A stretch of DNA of 64,000 bases from Diphasiastrum complanatum (Eukaryota > Streptophyta > Lycopodiopsida > Lycopodiales > Lycopodiaceae): the NCBI GenBank assembly GCA_029204225.1, contig CM055097.1, positions 7,519,676 through 7,583,675 on the forward strand. Direction: 5' to 3'. Each line of letters starts with the position of its first letter. Positions within the stretch are counted from its first letter, which is position 1. The notes beneath the pieces were generated by a model. It saw only the letters and a program-made list of their open reading frames with translations. It did not search any database and was not told the DNA's origin. Of this stretch, positions 23,940 to 34,480 are shown piece after piece. Position numbers and translations under genes: made by a program.

Positions 23940-25260
23940 TAGGATCTCAACGAGGGAGCCACTATTCCAATTACCTTTTTTATGTTGGTCTTGGATGACT
24001 TTGAATACTATAATCGATTTACAACTTTGCAAATGGGAACGAAGCTCTTGGATGTGTACTTGCAAGACTTCCAAAAAGCGGCTTCGCGGTTCATTAACCA
24101 GATTGATGAAGTTTTGCTTAAACTTCATTTCATTTTGAGCTTGCCCAAAGAATATTAGTCTGAGGTCCGTTGTAACCAACCATAGTCCCTTGAGGATGCG
24201 GTGCGCTTCACCAGGATTTTTGACAACACACACATACTCACCTGTAGAGAGAAACAAAGCCAAAAGCTTGAATCCAAGGACAAACTTTGTTATGTCCATG
24301 ACCAGTACATAGGATATAGTATACTCCTAGTCTTGGATACACGATACTCCAGTGAAACAAGTTGTTAGTTATGCCACGTCATACTGGATGTGACCCGAAA
24401 GTAACTAATATCCTTGTGAGGCCCAAAACACACTACGTGGAGTTTAGACAAGGTAATGAGCAATTCTATGAAAAGTCGGTCCATGAATAGGACTCTATTC
24501 TAGGTGAATCTATGTATAGGAAACATAGGGCTATGCATTGCTATGTGCCCATGATGCATTAGGCTCTATATAAGAGGACCAAACTTGCCCTACTCCTCAT
24601 CATGGTTCTTGATTCATTGCCAGGCTCTCACTCTACATTCATGCTTCTTGTTCCTTGGCTTGGGGGTGAGGCTTCTAGAGATTGATTGGATGCTTATACT
24701 TGGTTGGGTGGTTTCTCCAGAGTGTGTTATCCTTTTGTGTTTAGGATTTGTAAGCAGGATCTAAGGAGCTTCCCTTACAAACTCGCTTCGAGCCCTTCCT
24801 TTAAAAAGGGCAAAGAGAAAGTTGTCAACACAGCTTCCCCATTGGAAAAGAACAAGAACCACTCTCGGTTGGAGGGAGTGGACTTCGACAAGGCCAAGAG
24901 CGATGATTTATGTTTTCTCCTACATGGAGAAGGGGCACTTTTCCAAGGATTGCCTGAAGAAAAGGAAGAAGAGTGGTCTCGTTGGCACCAAGTAATTTTT
25001 GAAATTTTTGCATTGATGTGTACTTTAAGGATGAAACAGTTTGTAGTAAAAAAAAATTTTAATACCACGGTTTTTGGACACTCATTCGCATGAATGGGCT
25101 CGTAGGTAGCCAAGCCGTGAGTTTTTCATTATGACGATTCTACGCATAGTTTTATTAATGCTAAATTGGTGTTGAAGCTCCAGCTAGCAACCACACCAAG
25201 TGACCACAAGTATGTGGTTAGGATGGCGATGGGTGCAGCAGGTCTGGGACTAGTTTATCC
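23940..25260 (+). pseudogene. Ty3/gypsy gag-protease remnant
   Basis: Plus strand: YYNRFTTLQMGTKLLDVYL and DFQKAASRFINQIDE near 24005-24110, then LHFILSLPKEY, a stop, and SLEDAVRFTRIFD, a typical gypsy gag run. 24300-24680 interrupts it with a non-coding stretch containing CTCTATATAAGAGG. Near 24920, YMEKGHFSKDCLKKRKK is a zinc knuckle with lost cysteines. Near 25130-25230, STHSFINAKLVLKLQLA matches the region after the DSGA motif of the gypsy protease, though the DSG itself is eroded. It is clearly dead. Confidence 0.65.
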
Positions 25261-25269
25261 CTCACATAT

Positions 25270-25945
25270 CATTGAAGATTTAGAATTATGTAGATAGTTT
25301 GAAAATTTCAACTAGTTAAGTTGAGTTTATTTGGCGATTTTGAGGCCAATATGCAATTTCAACTTAGAGATAGACTTTATAATGTTAATAAGGCCTAAGA
25401 ATAGTGATTTTCCTATTTTTAGTAGCTAGGCAAGTTGATAAGATCTCTTTTAGACCTCTTCTTATTGGGTCATTTACATACATTGAATCTAGTCACAAAT
25501 ATCTAGGTTTTTGGAGAAGTTTCTAGAAACTACCATTTAGGATAACTTTTGGCAAGTGTCCAAATGTCATGTTTTTTGCTATAAATAGCAGGTCCAGCAA
25601 GCATTATGTATTCAAGAGTTCTCTCTTCATTTGGAGAACATTCATCTTCTATGAAATTGTCTTCTTCTAGCTCTTCTCTTGATATCTTGATTTCTAATGT
25701 GTAGAATGCTAATTTTCTTCTTGTTCTTGAGTTCACATGTGAAGGACAATGTACTACTATTTTTTTATGTACATGGACAATACTATATTGATTGTAGTGA
25801 TTTTTATGAGATTTGTACGCATTTCCCATGTTCTAGCATGTTAGATGCATGATTTTCTATATTGTTGATGAACTAGATTAACAACCACATTTGCCTCTAG
25901 ATCTAATTGATCCAGTAAGCACATTTTGGATCTGATTTTTTCACA
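25270..25945 (+). repeat. Probable copia LTR upstream of a primer site
   Basis: Non-coding sequence ending just before the primer site near 25948. CTATAAATAG near 25580 could be a TATA box. The start is not defined because no partner LTR is in the window. Confidence 0.4.
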
Positions 25946-25947
25946 TG

Positions 25948-25961
25948 GTATCAGAGCTTTG
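25948..25961 (+). other. tRNA-iMet primer-binding site
   Basis: ATGGTATCAGAGCT is a close match to the copia primer site and is followed 600 bp later by a copia gag start. Confidence 0.7.
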
Positions 25962-26040
25962 TTGCAGGCTAAACTTGGAGTTTTTGGTAAATCTAGTGGA
26001 GTATTTGAGGGCACCATCAATTCTAGAAGGAGTTGGGGAA

Positions 26041-26064
26041 GGGGGGGGGGGGGGGGGGGGGGGG
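26041..26064. repeat. Homopolymer run of 24 G
   Basis: An uninterrupted G run in the leader of a copia fragment. Its length may be unreliable in assembly. Confidence 0.8.
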
Positions 26065-26555
26065 TTCTATCTCCAATCAAGCATTTTCAAGTGTAGGAAG
26101 TGGATCTTTGTGCTCCTAAACTTATATTAGGTCAAATCACTTGGAGTAGGCCAATTTTTTAATCTACTTATTGGAAGTTTGAGACAAAAATTGCAAATGG
26201 TTGTGAAAGTAACATCTTAGAATTGGTAAGACTCTAGCTTTTGCATATAGTTTCTGATTTTTTTAATAGTGTGTTACAATTTTTTATAGTATGTATTTTG
26301 ATGAAATCATAAAAGTTGGATAGTATCTCTTGTGATAAACGATATGATCTTTTCAAGAGTGTGTTACAATTTTGATTAATCTCAAAAATTTAGTGCTATC
26401 AAGTGTGATCACTAGCCAATCAATTCTATGTGCTAGATTTGCTAGTTCTTAGATAGGTTCCATATCTTTGTGATTTCTTCTTGATATCATTTTTTGAGAT
26501 TCAAGAGAGTGCCTAGTGCATTGAAATAGGTTTGAAGATTTGAATCAATCATTTC
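26065..26555 (+). other. Copia leader, non-coding
   Basis: The stretch between primer site and gag start, with AGTGTGTTACAATTTT repeated near 26268 and 26355. No frame of interest. Confidence 0.4.
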
Positions 26556-26558
26556 AAC

Positions 26559-26700
26559 ATGGCTACAAATGGAGGCTTCATGTTGGAGAGCAATGATAGG
26601 CTTACCTCAAGCAACTATTCAACTTGGAAGGTGAGAATGGATCTCTCCTTGAGATGAACGAGTTGTTGGACATTGTTGTAGGTGTGGAGAAGAGAGGCCT
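26559..26700 (+). pseudogene. Ty1/copia gag N-terminus
   Basis: An ATG at 26559 opens MATNGGFMLESNDRLTSSNY then STWKVRMDLSL, the copia gag start. One frame change later come LEMNELLDIVVGVEK. It then breaks off and is joined to a reverse-transcriptase piece in the opposite orientation. Confidence 0.7.
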
Positions 26701-26707
26701 TTGGCAC

Positions 26708-26826
26708 CTCAAGAATACACAAGCTTCCAAGTATTATTCTCCATAAAAGCATCATACTCCCTTTGCATGGCATCCATCCATTCAAGTGACTTTATAGCAT
26801 CTTTGTTTGCCGATTTTACCACCTAC
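26708..26826 (-). pseudogene. Ty1/copia reverse transcriptase, N-terminal fragment
   Basis: Minus strand reads SLEWMDAMQREYDAFMENN then TWKLV and a stop, matching the start of the copia reverse transcriptase domain (W..AM..E..A...N.TW.LV). Only about 40 residues remain. It is truncated on one side by the LTR at 26827 and on the other by the gag piece. Confidence 0.75.
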
Positions 26827-27834
26827 TGTTAGCAAAATCCTATGCTACTGATTATAGATTTTCTATTACCCTACAACCGACAAGAGCTCTACTTCTCTTC
26901 TCAAATCTTGACAATCTATGTAGTATAATGGTGATGTGCCCCTCCTGTCAGAATGGCACATCTACAGCCTGCTCTCGATCCTTGACTGATAATGGAAGCT
27001 CAACTTAAAATCGTGATCTATCAGGACTCATATATCTATGTTCCATAATCTGTTTCAGATATTTCTTGGTTTCTTACATAATGCAGATTATTACTAATCT
27101 AATCTAAACAAGAAATAGTAAACTAGATTGAATCTACTCCTACTAAATTCACCAGAACAACAAAATTGAATCTAACTAAGAACTACAAGATCCTAGAAAG
27201 TGCTTATTACAAATATCACTCAACATTTGTAATAAGAACTCCTTAGGGAGTCATGCACAAAGCAACCTCAAATCTGAGTGGTTATGATCTGCCACTAAGC
27301 CCTACACATCTACTTGATACTAATCACAAAATTAATCCTGAAAGAAGAAACAATCAACAACAAACACATTCACACATAAGTATCCAAACTGAATGCATGA
27401 AAATGGAGCATAGAAGGAAATGCATGTGGAAAGATCTTCAATTATCAAAGCAGCAATATTTCAGTACATATCTTATGCTTGGAAACTCGTGGAGGAGGCT
27501 CCTTAATATACTCTACAAGTGGTGAACCCATTTCTATAACATTTTGGGTTCCACCTCTTGATCACCTATAATTAGGGGGCCATCCCTTAACATACTCATT
27601 ATTGGGAGGCCTCTTTATTAAAAATACATCTCAAGTTGAGAGGGCCCAAACTACTAGCTCCCACATGGTTTTCCATCTTTTGGGAATTACCATGGTGCTC
27701 ACAAAATGCACAGCTTAGCCTAGCACTAGTAATTCTCGTGCTCTCAAACTTGGCTCTCAACTTCAACTCCACTGGAAACCCTTTTTGAGTGGTGTTTCAC
27801 TACATCGACACCTCAGGGCGTGGCATCAGCTAAC
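26827..27834 (-). repeat. 3' LTR of a coiled-coil-ORF element
   Basis: Begins TGTTAGC and ends GCTAACA, giving perfect 7-bp terminal inverted ends. On the minus strand it is preceded by a purine-rich tract at 27835-27850, so it is the 3' LTR of an element lying to the right. The first 240 bp (minus strand) resemble 8124-7880. A second copy is not in the window. Confidence 0.65.
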
Positions 27835-27850
27835 ATTATCCTCCCCTATA
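27835..27850 (-). other. Polypurine tract
   Basis: Minus strand reads ATAGGGGAGGATAA directly before the LTR start TGTTAGC. Confidence 0.6.
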
Positions 27851-30059
27851 GTGTTGCAAGTCCCACTGCACTGCTTGAGCTTTGACGCTTGTTCTTGGAA
27901 AGACATGGATCAGCGTTTGCCTGCATAAAACCAAGAACTTATTGGTTGCCTTGTTGTGCGTCTCGGCAAAAACTTTCAAGGTTTGCAGCTGCTTATCAAG
28001 ATAGCCCTGCGTAACTGAGCGTCTCTTGTTTGTCTTTCTCAACTTTCTTCTTGTCAAGAGACTTCTCATAGCCGAACTTCTTTCCTTTGGCTTCAAATGT
28101 GATAAATCTCTTTTTGATGCCCAACGGAATTGGTCGCCTCAATCCAGGTATGAACTTGTTTGTATACCACCTCTCGATCATTTGCGCGTATTGGCAGGAG
28201 GAAAATATTGCTCAATAGAAGAGCCTTGCCATCATCAAATGTTCTTCTTCTACAACATCTGCACTTCCCTTATAGGTGTGTCCAAACTTCAGTAGTGCAT
28301 CTCGATACTTCTCAAATTTTCAGCTAGAGTCAACTCTCAGAACAACTGGCCAGTTGAGTTGCCGCTCGGATGGCTTCATTTTTTTCCAAGAGTCTCTTCT
28401 TCTAGTAGGTGCATAATAGGGATCGACCTTTTCTAGCTTGGTGCTCTTAGGTATTCTTAAAGCTGCTTGTTGCTGTTCAGCAACATTACGATTCTCCAGG
28501 AGGGTTGCGGACATAAAGCGTTCACTAGGCTGCTGAGCTTAGGGTAATTCTCAACAGTCACTTTCTTTGAACCCCCTTGGTCTTCTTTCTTGTAGGTCCT
28601 CTAAAATTCTACGAACTCTTTTTGATCATCAAACTATCTTCAGATCTTCTCTTTGGATTTCTCCGACAGTTTTCTCAAAGGCCTTGTTGCTAGATAATCA
28701 TCCAAGGTCGTGGCACTCTTGGTATCAGGAACTCTTTGTTGTGAATCCTCAGACCTTGGTCCCAACGAAAGAGTCGCTCTTACTCCTTCGAAGGGGTGAA
28801 GAAAGTCCCTTTGAAGGCTGCACAGTCTCGTCAAGTTGTGGACCTTGATAAAAAAAATTGAAGTCAGGGGGTGAAGGTGGTGAAGTTAGTTGATGAGTTG
28901 CGGGTGGTGGATTAGTTATGAGGTTGTATTGAGTTGTTGGCAAAATGAATTGTTTTAAAAAATTGTCATCAGATTTAAAAGAAGATGTGGTAGGTATGGT
29001 GTTAGGGGTGGAAGTGGAGGTGGTTGAATAAGTAGAGGAAAAAAATGGTGGTAGTATAAACATGGTTTAGAAAAAAATGAGGTTGAGTGGGACAATTGAG
29101 TGTAAGTAGAGGAATCCATGGTAGACTTATGGAAAGACTGGCTGTGGAACCTTGAAACTGCAAGTCCAACACTTCATTGGTTGATAGATCAGCTCTGGTC
29201 AGCAGGTTTGCATCATCATTGTCTTCATCTTTCTTTAGCACTGATACGACTGCATCGACTCTATAGGACATATTCCAAATGAGGTCCATCTGTTGTTTAG
29301 ACTGGAGGAGTTCCTCTTGGATCTTGTCGACGCTTTCTCAGAGTTCTGACAGCCTCTTATTGTTTTCGTCTTCTGAATTTTGATAATTTCTCTTCAAGGC
29401 TTCGTGCTTTTGGATTAGGGAGACATACTTCTCCATCTTTGCTTCTGCCCCTGAAGGTGGAACGAGTACTTTTATATCTTCTGGCCTGATAGGTTGCTTG
29501 ACCGTCGTCATCGCATCAGTTAATCTCTTATTTTCCTGGGTCAGGAATCTAACCGTTGCTCAAACTGGTCTTGCACCTCTTGTAGAGTCTGGGGCTGATT
29601 TAAAAATTGATTATGCTCTTCCAATCTCTTGGTCCTTTTCTTTTTGCAACTGATCCATGGATGTCTGCAACTCCGTGTCTCCTCTTTGCTGCAAGTCCTG
29701 CCTTGCCGCCTTGAGCTCATTTCCTTGTTGTAACAGCTGGTCCACCAACCAATGAAGATGATATGAGGTCTCAGCATGCCATTTTAAGGACTCCTGGGCT
29801 CTCTCGGGTAAACTATCATAAGCTGGAAAGGTGGGAAACTTGGTGGGTAAAATGTGCCTTTTGTTGATGGATGCACATGAATCCATTGATACTTGTAATG
29901 TATTCTTGGTAACCATTGCTCTTCTGAATTTTTTCCATTGCAAACATTGATAACATCAATCATACCTCTCGGCCTCCGATTATGAGTCACCATCTCTACA
30001 CAAGACAAGCAACAAAAGAATGAAAAGGATCTGTGTAAATGGCTAGATGATTCTAACAA
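27851..30059 (-). pseudogene. Coiled-coil ORF of a pol-less LTR element
   Basis: Minus strand, N to C. A start near 29995 includes HNRRPR. Then one frame (29943-29002), broken by a few stops, gives a long Gln/Glu/Lys/Leu-rich coiled-coil segment (WLVDQLLQQGNELKAARQDL, later ENKRLTDAM, LIQKHEALKRNYQNSEDENN, VDKIQEELLQSKQQMDLIW). In other frames follow a Ser/Thr/Pro-rich stretch (about 29000-28750) and a C-terminal part with KYRDALLKFGHTYKGSADV, MIERWYTNKFIPGLRRPIPL and KRFITFEAKGKKFGYEKS. The polypurine tract and LTR follow directly. No zinc knuckle, protease, reverse transcriptase or integrase is seen. I do not recognise the C-terminal family. Frameshifts show it is decayed. Confidence 0.5.
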
Positions 30060-30350
30060 TAGAGGTTAGTTTGACTATAGTTTTTAACAAGAGTTTACAA
30101 ATGTAGGCAACGAAAAGAATGGGGGCAGCAACTATTATCCAATCAAATGATTTTTTGTTGCTCGACACGAGTTTTGAAAATCACCAAAATATAGTTCGGA
30201 AAGTCTAAAATTTTTTCGTCCGTCTATCAATGTTACACTTCTTGATAAATGGAGAAAGCTCATTGCCCCACTTCAACATTTAAAGCTTGCGAAGGCAACA
30301 AAAGTATCTACAAAGGGCCCATTTTAAGTCCATATTTTACCTAATGAAGG
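29960..30350 (-). repeat. Leader of the coiled-coil element (copy of 16056-16515)
   Basis: Shares an ordered set of words with 16056-16515 over about 300 bp and directly precedes the HNRRPR reading. In an intact element the 5' LTR would lie to the right; none is seen, so the element is probably 5' truncated. Confidence 0.5.
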
Positions 30351-31100
30351 CATTGCCAAAATGTTCTTGAATAAAAAGTGTGATTTGTCTAAGGTTGAAT
30401 TGATAACTATTTTCAAATTTTATCTGCCTTGGAATTAGAGCATAATGGCTAGCATTTCCTTTTCTTACCTCAAAGATTGAACATCGATTCAAATTGGATG
30501 CATGAGTAAATATATGATAACAACCAAAAACATATATAAAATGATCCTGTGAATGTACATATATAATCTTATTTGATTATTGTTGTTAGTGATGATGTCG
30601 GTGCATCATGCAGGTTGAAAGCCTAAAAATGGATCCAAGAAAGAGAAGTTTTTGGTATTTACGACTTGCATATAAAGCGGGCATGCACACAAGAACAAGA
30701 TAGGGACATTAAGTTTTTGCTATTTATGGCTTGCATGGGGAGATGCATTTCAAAGTTGAGTTCTCACAATAAAGTCCTTAGTAATGTGGTGAAGCTGTTT
30801 TTGAGGACATATCCTTATAATTTGAGACACGGGCTTTAATATGACTCGCAAAAATTCCATTGACCAACTTGAACACACATAGTATTGGCTTTTGCAAAAG
30901 CCATGCCAACAAAGTGAATACAAAAGTGGGCAAAGAATCCATAGATGAATGATGGCAAAAATCGATGAGCGATCAAGATTCAAGAGTGATTTAAAGCTAA
31001 AATGTAACAAGAAAGAAAGATAGAGATGAACCTTCACCTATTTATATTTGGCCCGAAAACATGATTGGCCAAAAAGATTGGATCTGTTCTAACATAAAAT
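30351..31100. other. No gene recognised
   Basis: AT-rich. The minus-strand frame 30750-31037 is hydrophobic and Cys/Leu-rich without a family signature. Confidence 0.4.
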
Positions 31101-31104
31101 TAGA

Positions 31105-31345
31105 TTATATAGATAACACAGATTTGTTTGCAACGTTCAATGCAATCATGTAGATTATCCAATATAGATTACCCATTACCCAATATAGATTGCCCAGATT
31201 CATTTGCAACGTACGATGCAATAACATAGATTTTACGGATTAATTTGCAACATACAATACTACAATGTGAGCATATAGATCGAATCAATTCGCAATGGAC
31301 AGCGTGTGATCATATATATGGTATAGATCTATTCGCAACATGAAT
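31105..31345. repeat. Degenerate tandem repeat upstream of the PPR gene
   Basis: Four diverged units of about 60 bp carry TTTGCAACGT.CAATGCAAT or TTCGCAAC variants with a following ATAGATT word. It lies 430-670 bp upstream of the PPR start codon. Confidence 0.55.
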
Positions 31346-31778
31346 ACTGATGGCAGCTTGATGGATTTTAATAGCTGCTTATTTTACAAGGGGTGAACAC
31401 AAACTTAGATGAGAGTCGTGATAAAATTTACAATGGTTAAGCAATGCAACGTGGCAAAATCTGAATGCCTGAACAGATCCAATGGTGGGGGTATTAAACT
31501 CTTGGCGTGCCATTCAGGTGATGCAAAGCTCTTTGCATCAGGGCTGGCGATGGCGATGGCGATGGCGTGCTCCAAGCTAGAATAAAACGATTGCGGGCAG
31601 CTGTGGATTCATCTCCCCTGCATGGCCATTGTTTCCATCACTTGAAGATCCCGATAGTGAAGCTGGAAGCAAACAGAATTGATTTTTTGTCCGAGTCTTG
31701 AATGATCCTGATCGCAGCAACAACAACACCTGGACATGCAGGGAGCAGCACGCCGTGGCTCTGGCTGCCCGCTCACCA
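31346..31778 (+). promoter_or_regulatory. Upstream region of the PPR gene
   Basis: No clear TATA box was found. A GATGGC trinucleotide-type repeat lies at 31549-31566. The PPR frame is open upstream to a TGA at about 31684, but contains no ATG before 31779, so the extra 27 codons are taken as 5' untranslated. Confidence 0.35.
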
Positions 31779-33773
31779 ATGGCCGTGCGCAATCGCATTC
31801 AAAACCACATCCAAGTAAGTCGCAATCTGGATCAGCTGCTCAATAAAAACCCTAACCCCAGTGTTGCAGCTTTGATTTCTCTTTTGAAGCTTTGTGGCAG
31901 GAGCAAAGCCTTGTCTGATGGTAGGCTTGTGCACGGCTACATCGTTAGGCAAAAATACGATCACGACACTGTTTTAGGGAACTGGCTTGTTCAAATGTAT
32001 GGGGATTGTGGCAGCATGGATGAAGCCCTAGCCGTTTTCAAACACTTACCAAACCCTAATTTGTATTCATGGACTATGCTGATGAAAGGCTATGCCAAAA
32101 ATGGCTGCGGCAGAGAGGCATTAGAGTGTTTTCGGAACATGCAGCTCAATGGGATTGAGGCGGATTATGTGGCATATGTCTGCGCTCTCGAGGCTTGTGC
32201 GATTTTGGAAACCATAGAAGAAGGCCAACAGATCCATGCCACAATTGTAAAGCTAGGGTTTGAGGGACAGGTTGTGGTGGGGACTGCCCTGATCAGTATG
32301 TATGGCAAGTGTGGGAGCCTTGACAATGCGAGGCATGTGTTCAGCAGAATGCCACATCGTAATGTGGTATCATGGAATGCCATGATTGCAGCATTTGCGC
32401 AAAATGGGTATGGCAAAGAAGCCCTGTGCTTGTTTAACTGGATGCAGTATCATGGATTTAGGCCAGATCAAATCACTTTTGTCTGTGCTCTTGATGCTTG
32501 TGCCGGCTTGACAGCCCTAGCGGAGGGGCAGGTGATTCATACTGCTGTTGTGGGCTGTGGATACGAGGGCAATGTGACAGTTGGTACTGCGCTCGTTAAT
32601 ATGTATGGCAAATGTGGGGATCTGGAGGATGCAAGGGGTGTTTTTGACAAAATGCCACATCGAAATGTGGTGTCTTGGAATGCCATGATCTCGGCATACA
32701 CGCAGAATGGGCATGGCAAGGTTGCATTAGATTTGTACTACTCTATGCAATCTGATGGGTTAAAGCCTGACCACATCACCTTTGTCTGTGCTCTTGATGC
32801 GTGTGGGAGCCTGGCTGATTTGGAAGAGGGAAAAAAAATTCATGCCAGGACTATGGAAAATGGATATGACAGACATGTAGGTGTGGGGACTGCCCTGATC
32901 AGTATGTATGGCAGGTGCAAGAGTGTGGAGGATGCTCGGAATGTCTTCAGTCGATTATCTCATGTCAACCTGATTTGTTGGAATGCCATGATTACAGTGT
33001 GTGCCCAAAACAGGCGTGGTAAGGAGGCCCTGGAAATGTTCAACCAAATGCAGTCTGCTGGAATCAAGCCAGATCAGATTACCTTTGTTTCTGTTCTTGA
33101 TGCCTGCACCAGTCTGCTGGCCCTCGAGAAGGGGCATGAGTTTCATGCTATTATCTTGGAAAGAGGCTTCGGAGGAGAGGTCATTCTGGGAAATGCTCTC
33201 ATAAATATGTATGGCAAGTGTGGGAGTTTGGCACAAGCAAGGGATGTGTTTGAAAAAATGCCCTGTCGAAATGCTGTTTCTTGGAATGCCATTATCACCG
33301 TGTGTGCTCAAAATGGACATGATAAGGAGACTTTAGATTTATTCCATCAGATGCAGTCAAATAACATCAAGCCAGATCATGTAACCTTTCTCAGTGTTCT
33401 CACTGCTTGTAGCCATACCGGGCGTATAGACGAAGGGAGGCTTTACTTCCAATCCATGAACAGAGACTATGGCTTGTTGCAAAATGTGGAGCACTATGTA
33501 AGCCTGCTTGATGCCCTTGGTCGTGCAGGAGATTTGGATGACGCAGAGGACCTGATCACCAAAGCACCACTTGAGAACAAAGCTAAGCTGTGGTTGTGCT
33601 TGCTTGGTGCTTGCAGACTTCATGGAGATGTGGAACGAGGATTGCGTGCTGCAAGTAATGTTCTTACATTGGATCCAGCGAATGCTGTAGCATACGTGCT
33701 TCTATCAAACATTTATGCTGAAGCTGACACTTTTACTTTACAAAAAAACGAATCGATGATGAATAGTCGTTGA
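31779..33773 (+). CDS. PLS-class pentatricopeptide repeat protein, E-type, no DYW domain
   Basis: 664 residues in one exon. The first in-frame ATG gives a basic N-terminus (MAVRNRIQNHIQ) suited to an organellar transit peptide. The body consists of P-L-S triplets with a strict 101-residue (303-bp) period: the Trp of S/CWNAMI-type motifs falls at residues 98, 199, 300, 401 and 502. Repeated signatures are RNVVSWNAMI, AQNGHGKEAL-like runs, KPDQITFV, ALDAC and MYGKCGSL. The C-terminal part (NVEHYVSLLDALGRAGDLDDA, then AKLWLCLLGACRLHGDVERG and YVLLSNIYAEA) is the E region, which stops abruptly at MMNSR; E+ and DYW are missing. PLS proteins bind organellar RNA base by base; E-type members act in C-to-U editing with a DYW partner. 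No internal stop, so it is probably functional. The truncated E region is the only oddity. Confidence 0.92.
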   Translation: MAVRNRIQNHIQVSRNLDQLLNKNPNPSVAALISLLKLCGRSKALSDGRLVHGYIVRQKYDHDTVLGNWLVQMYGDCGSMDEALAVFKHLPNPNLYSWTMLMKGYAKNGCGREALECFRNMQLNGIEADYVAYVCALEACAILETIEEGQQIHATIVKLGFEGQVVVGTALISMYGKCGSLDNARHVFSRMPHRNVVSWNAMIAAFAQNGYGKEALCLFNWMQYHGFRPDQITFVCALDACAGLTALAEGQVIHTAVVGCGYEGNVTVGTALVNMYGKCGDLEDARGVFDKMPHRNVVSWNAMISAYTQNGHGKVALDLYYSMQSDGLKPDHITFVCALDACGSLADLEEGKKIHARTMENGYDRHVGVGTALISMYGRCKSVEDARNVFSRLSHVNLICWNAMITVCAQNRRGKEALEMFNQMQSAGIKPDQITFVSVLDACTSLLALEKGHEFHAIILERGFGGEVILGNALINMYGKCGSLAQARDVFEKMPCRNAVSWNAIITVCAQNGHDKETLDLFHQMQSNNIKPDHVTFLSVLTACSHTGRIDEGRLYFQSMNRDYGLLQNVEHYVSLLDALGRAGDLDDAEDLITKAPLENKAKLWLCLLGACRLHGDVERGLRAASNVLTLDPANAVAYVLLSNIYAEADTFTLQKNESMMNSR

Positions 33774-34029
33774 AGATGAAACATATGAATGTGATGCCCC
33801 ATTCAACAATGAATCATGCAAAAAAGCAAGCAGAGTAATTTTGCATTACATAGCAGTAGTCAGAGTAGTTCTGCGTGACAGTAATTTGGGGCTACTGATA
33901 ACAGTTGGTAGCTGGATTTACTCAACTAGAAGGAAGATAACAAAAGATGGCGTTTTGGGAACCTAAGCTGATTCCACAAAAAATTCTTTTCAAACTGACA
34001 GGACACAATATCGGTGAGTTTGAGCAAAA
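33774..34029. other. Region downstream of the PPR gene
   Basis: Probable 3' untranslated region. AT-rich, with no E+ or DYW coding remnant in any frame that I could see. Confidence 0.4.
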
Positions 34030-34480
34030 ATGATTATGGGCCTGCTTGGGATGAGGAACGATTTTGCTGATCAATCACTCGCTATTTCCTTTGTATCAAT
34101 CACCATTCTTTCACGTTCAGATCAGTCTCTCTACCTTTTCACTGCAATTAGGGGCATGCTTGGGATGAGAAACGATTTTGCTGATCAATCACTCTCTGAA
34201 TGCGGATCCACAGTTGCAATTAGAGAGTTTCAGCACACTATAGTGGTAAGCCAGTATGTTGAGAATGAAACGCAAAGGTTTCCATACAAAAATCCACCAT
34301 GGTGGAATCAGACAGTTTCAGCAAACTACAGTGAGAAGCCAGAAAATTCAGAATGAAACGCAAAGGTTCCAAAATACAAAATCCACCATGGTTGCCACAT
34401 TTGCAATCTGAGAGTTACAGCAAACTATAGTGTTAAGCCAGAAAATTCAGAATGAAACAAAACGTTTTTGAAAATACAAA
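34030..34480. repeat. Degenerate tandem repeats downstream of the PPR gene
   Basis: Two near-identical copies of a segment with GGGATGAG.AACGATTTTGCTG (34048 and 34163) are followed by three diverged 90-100 bp units carrying CAGCA.ACTA.AGTG, AAGCCAG, GAATGAAAC and AATCCACCATGGT. The plus frame 34030-34356 only reflects these repeats. Confidence 0.65.

Noticed and set aside
31698-31778. 27-codon N-terminal extension of the PPR protein
   Set aside because: It lacks an ATG; the frame is bounded by a TGA near 31684, so translation most likely starts at 31779.
34030-34356. 108-residue ORF downstream of the PPR gene
   Set aside because: It spans a tandem duplication and resembles no protein; probably non-coding.
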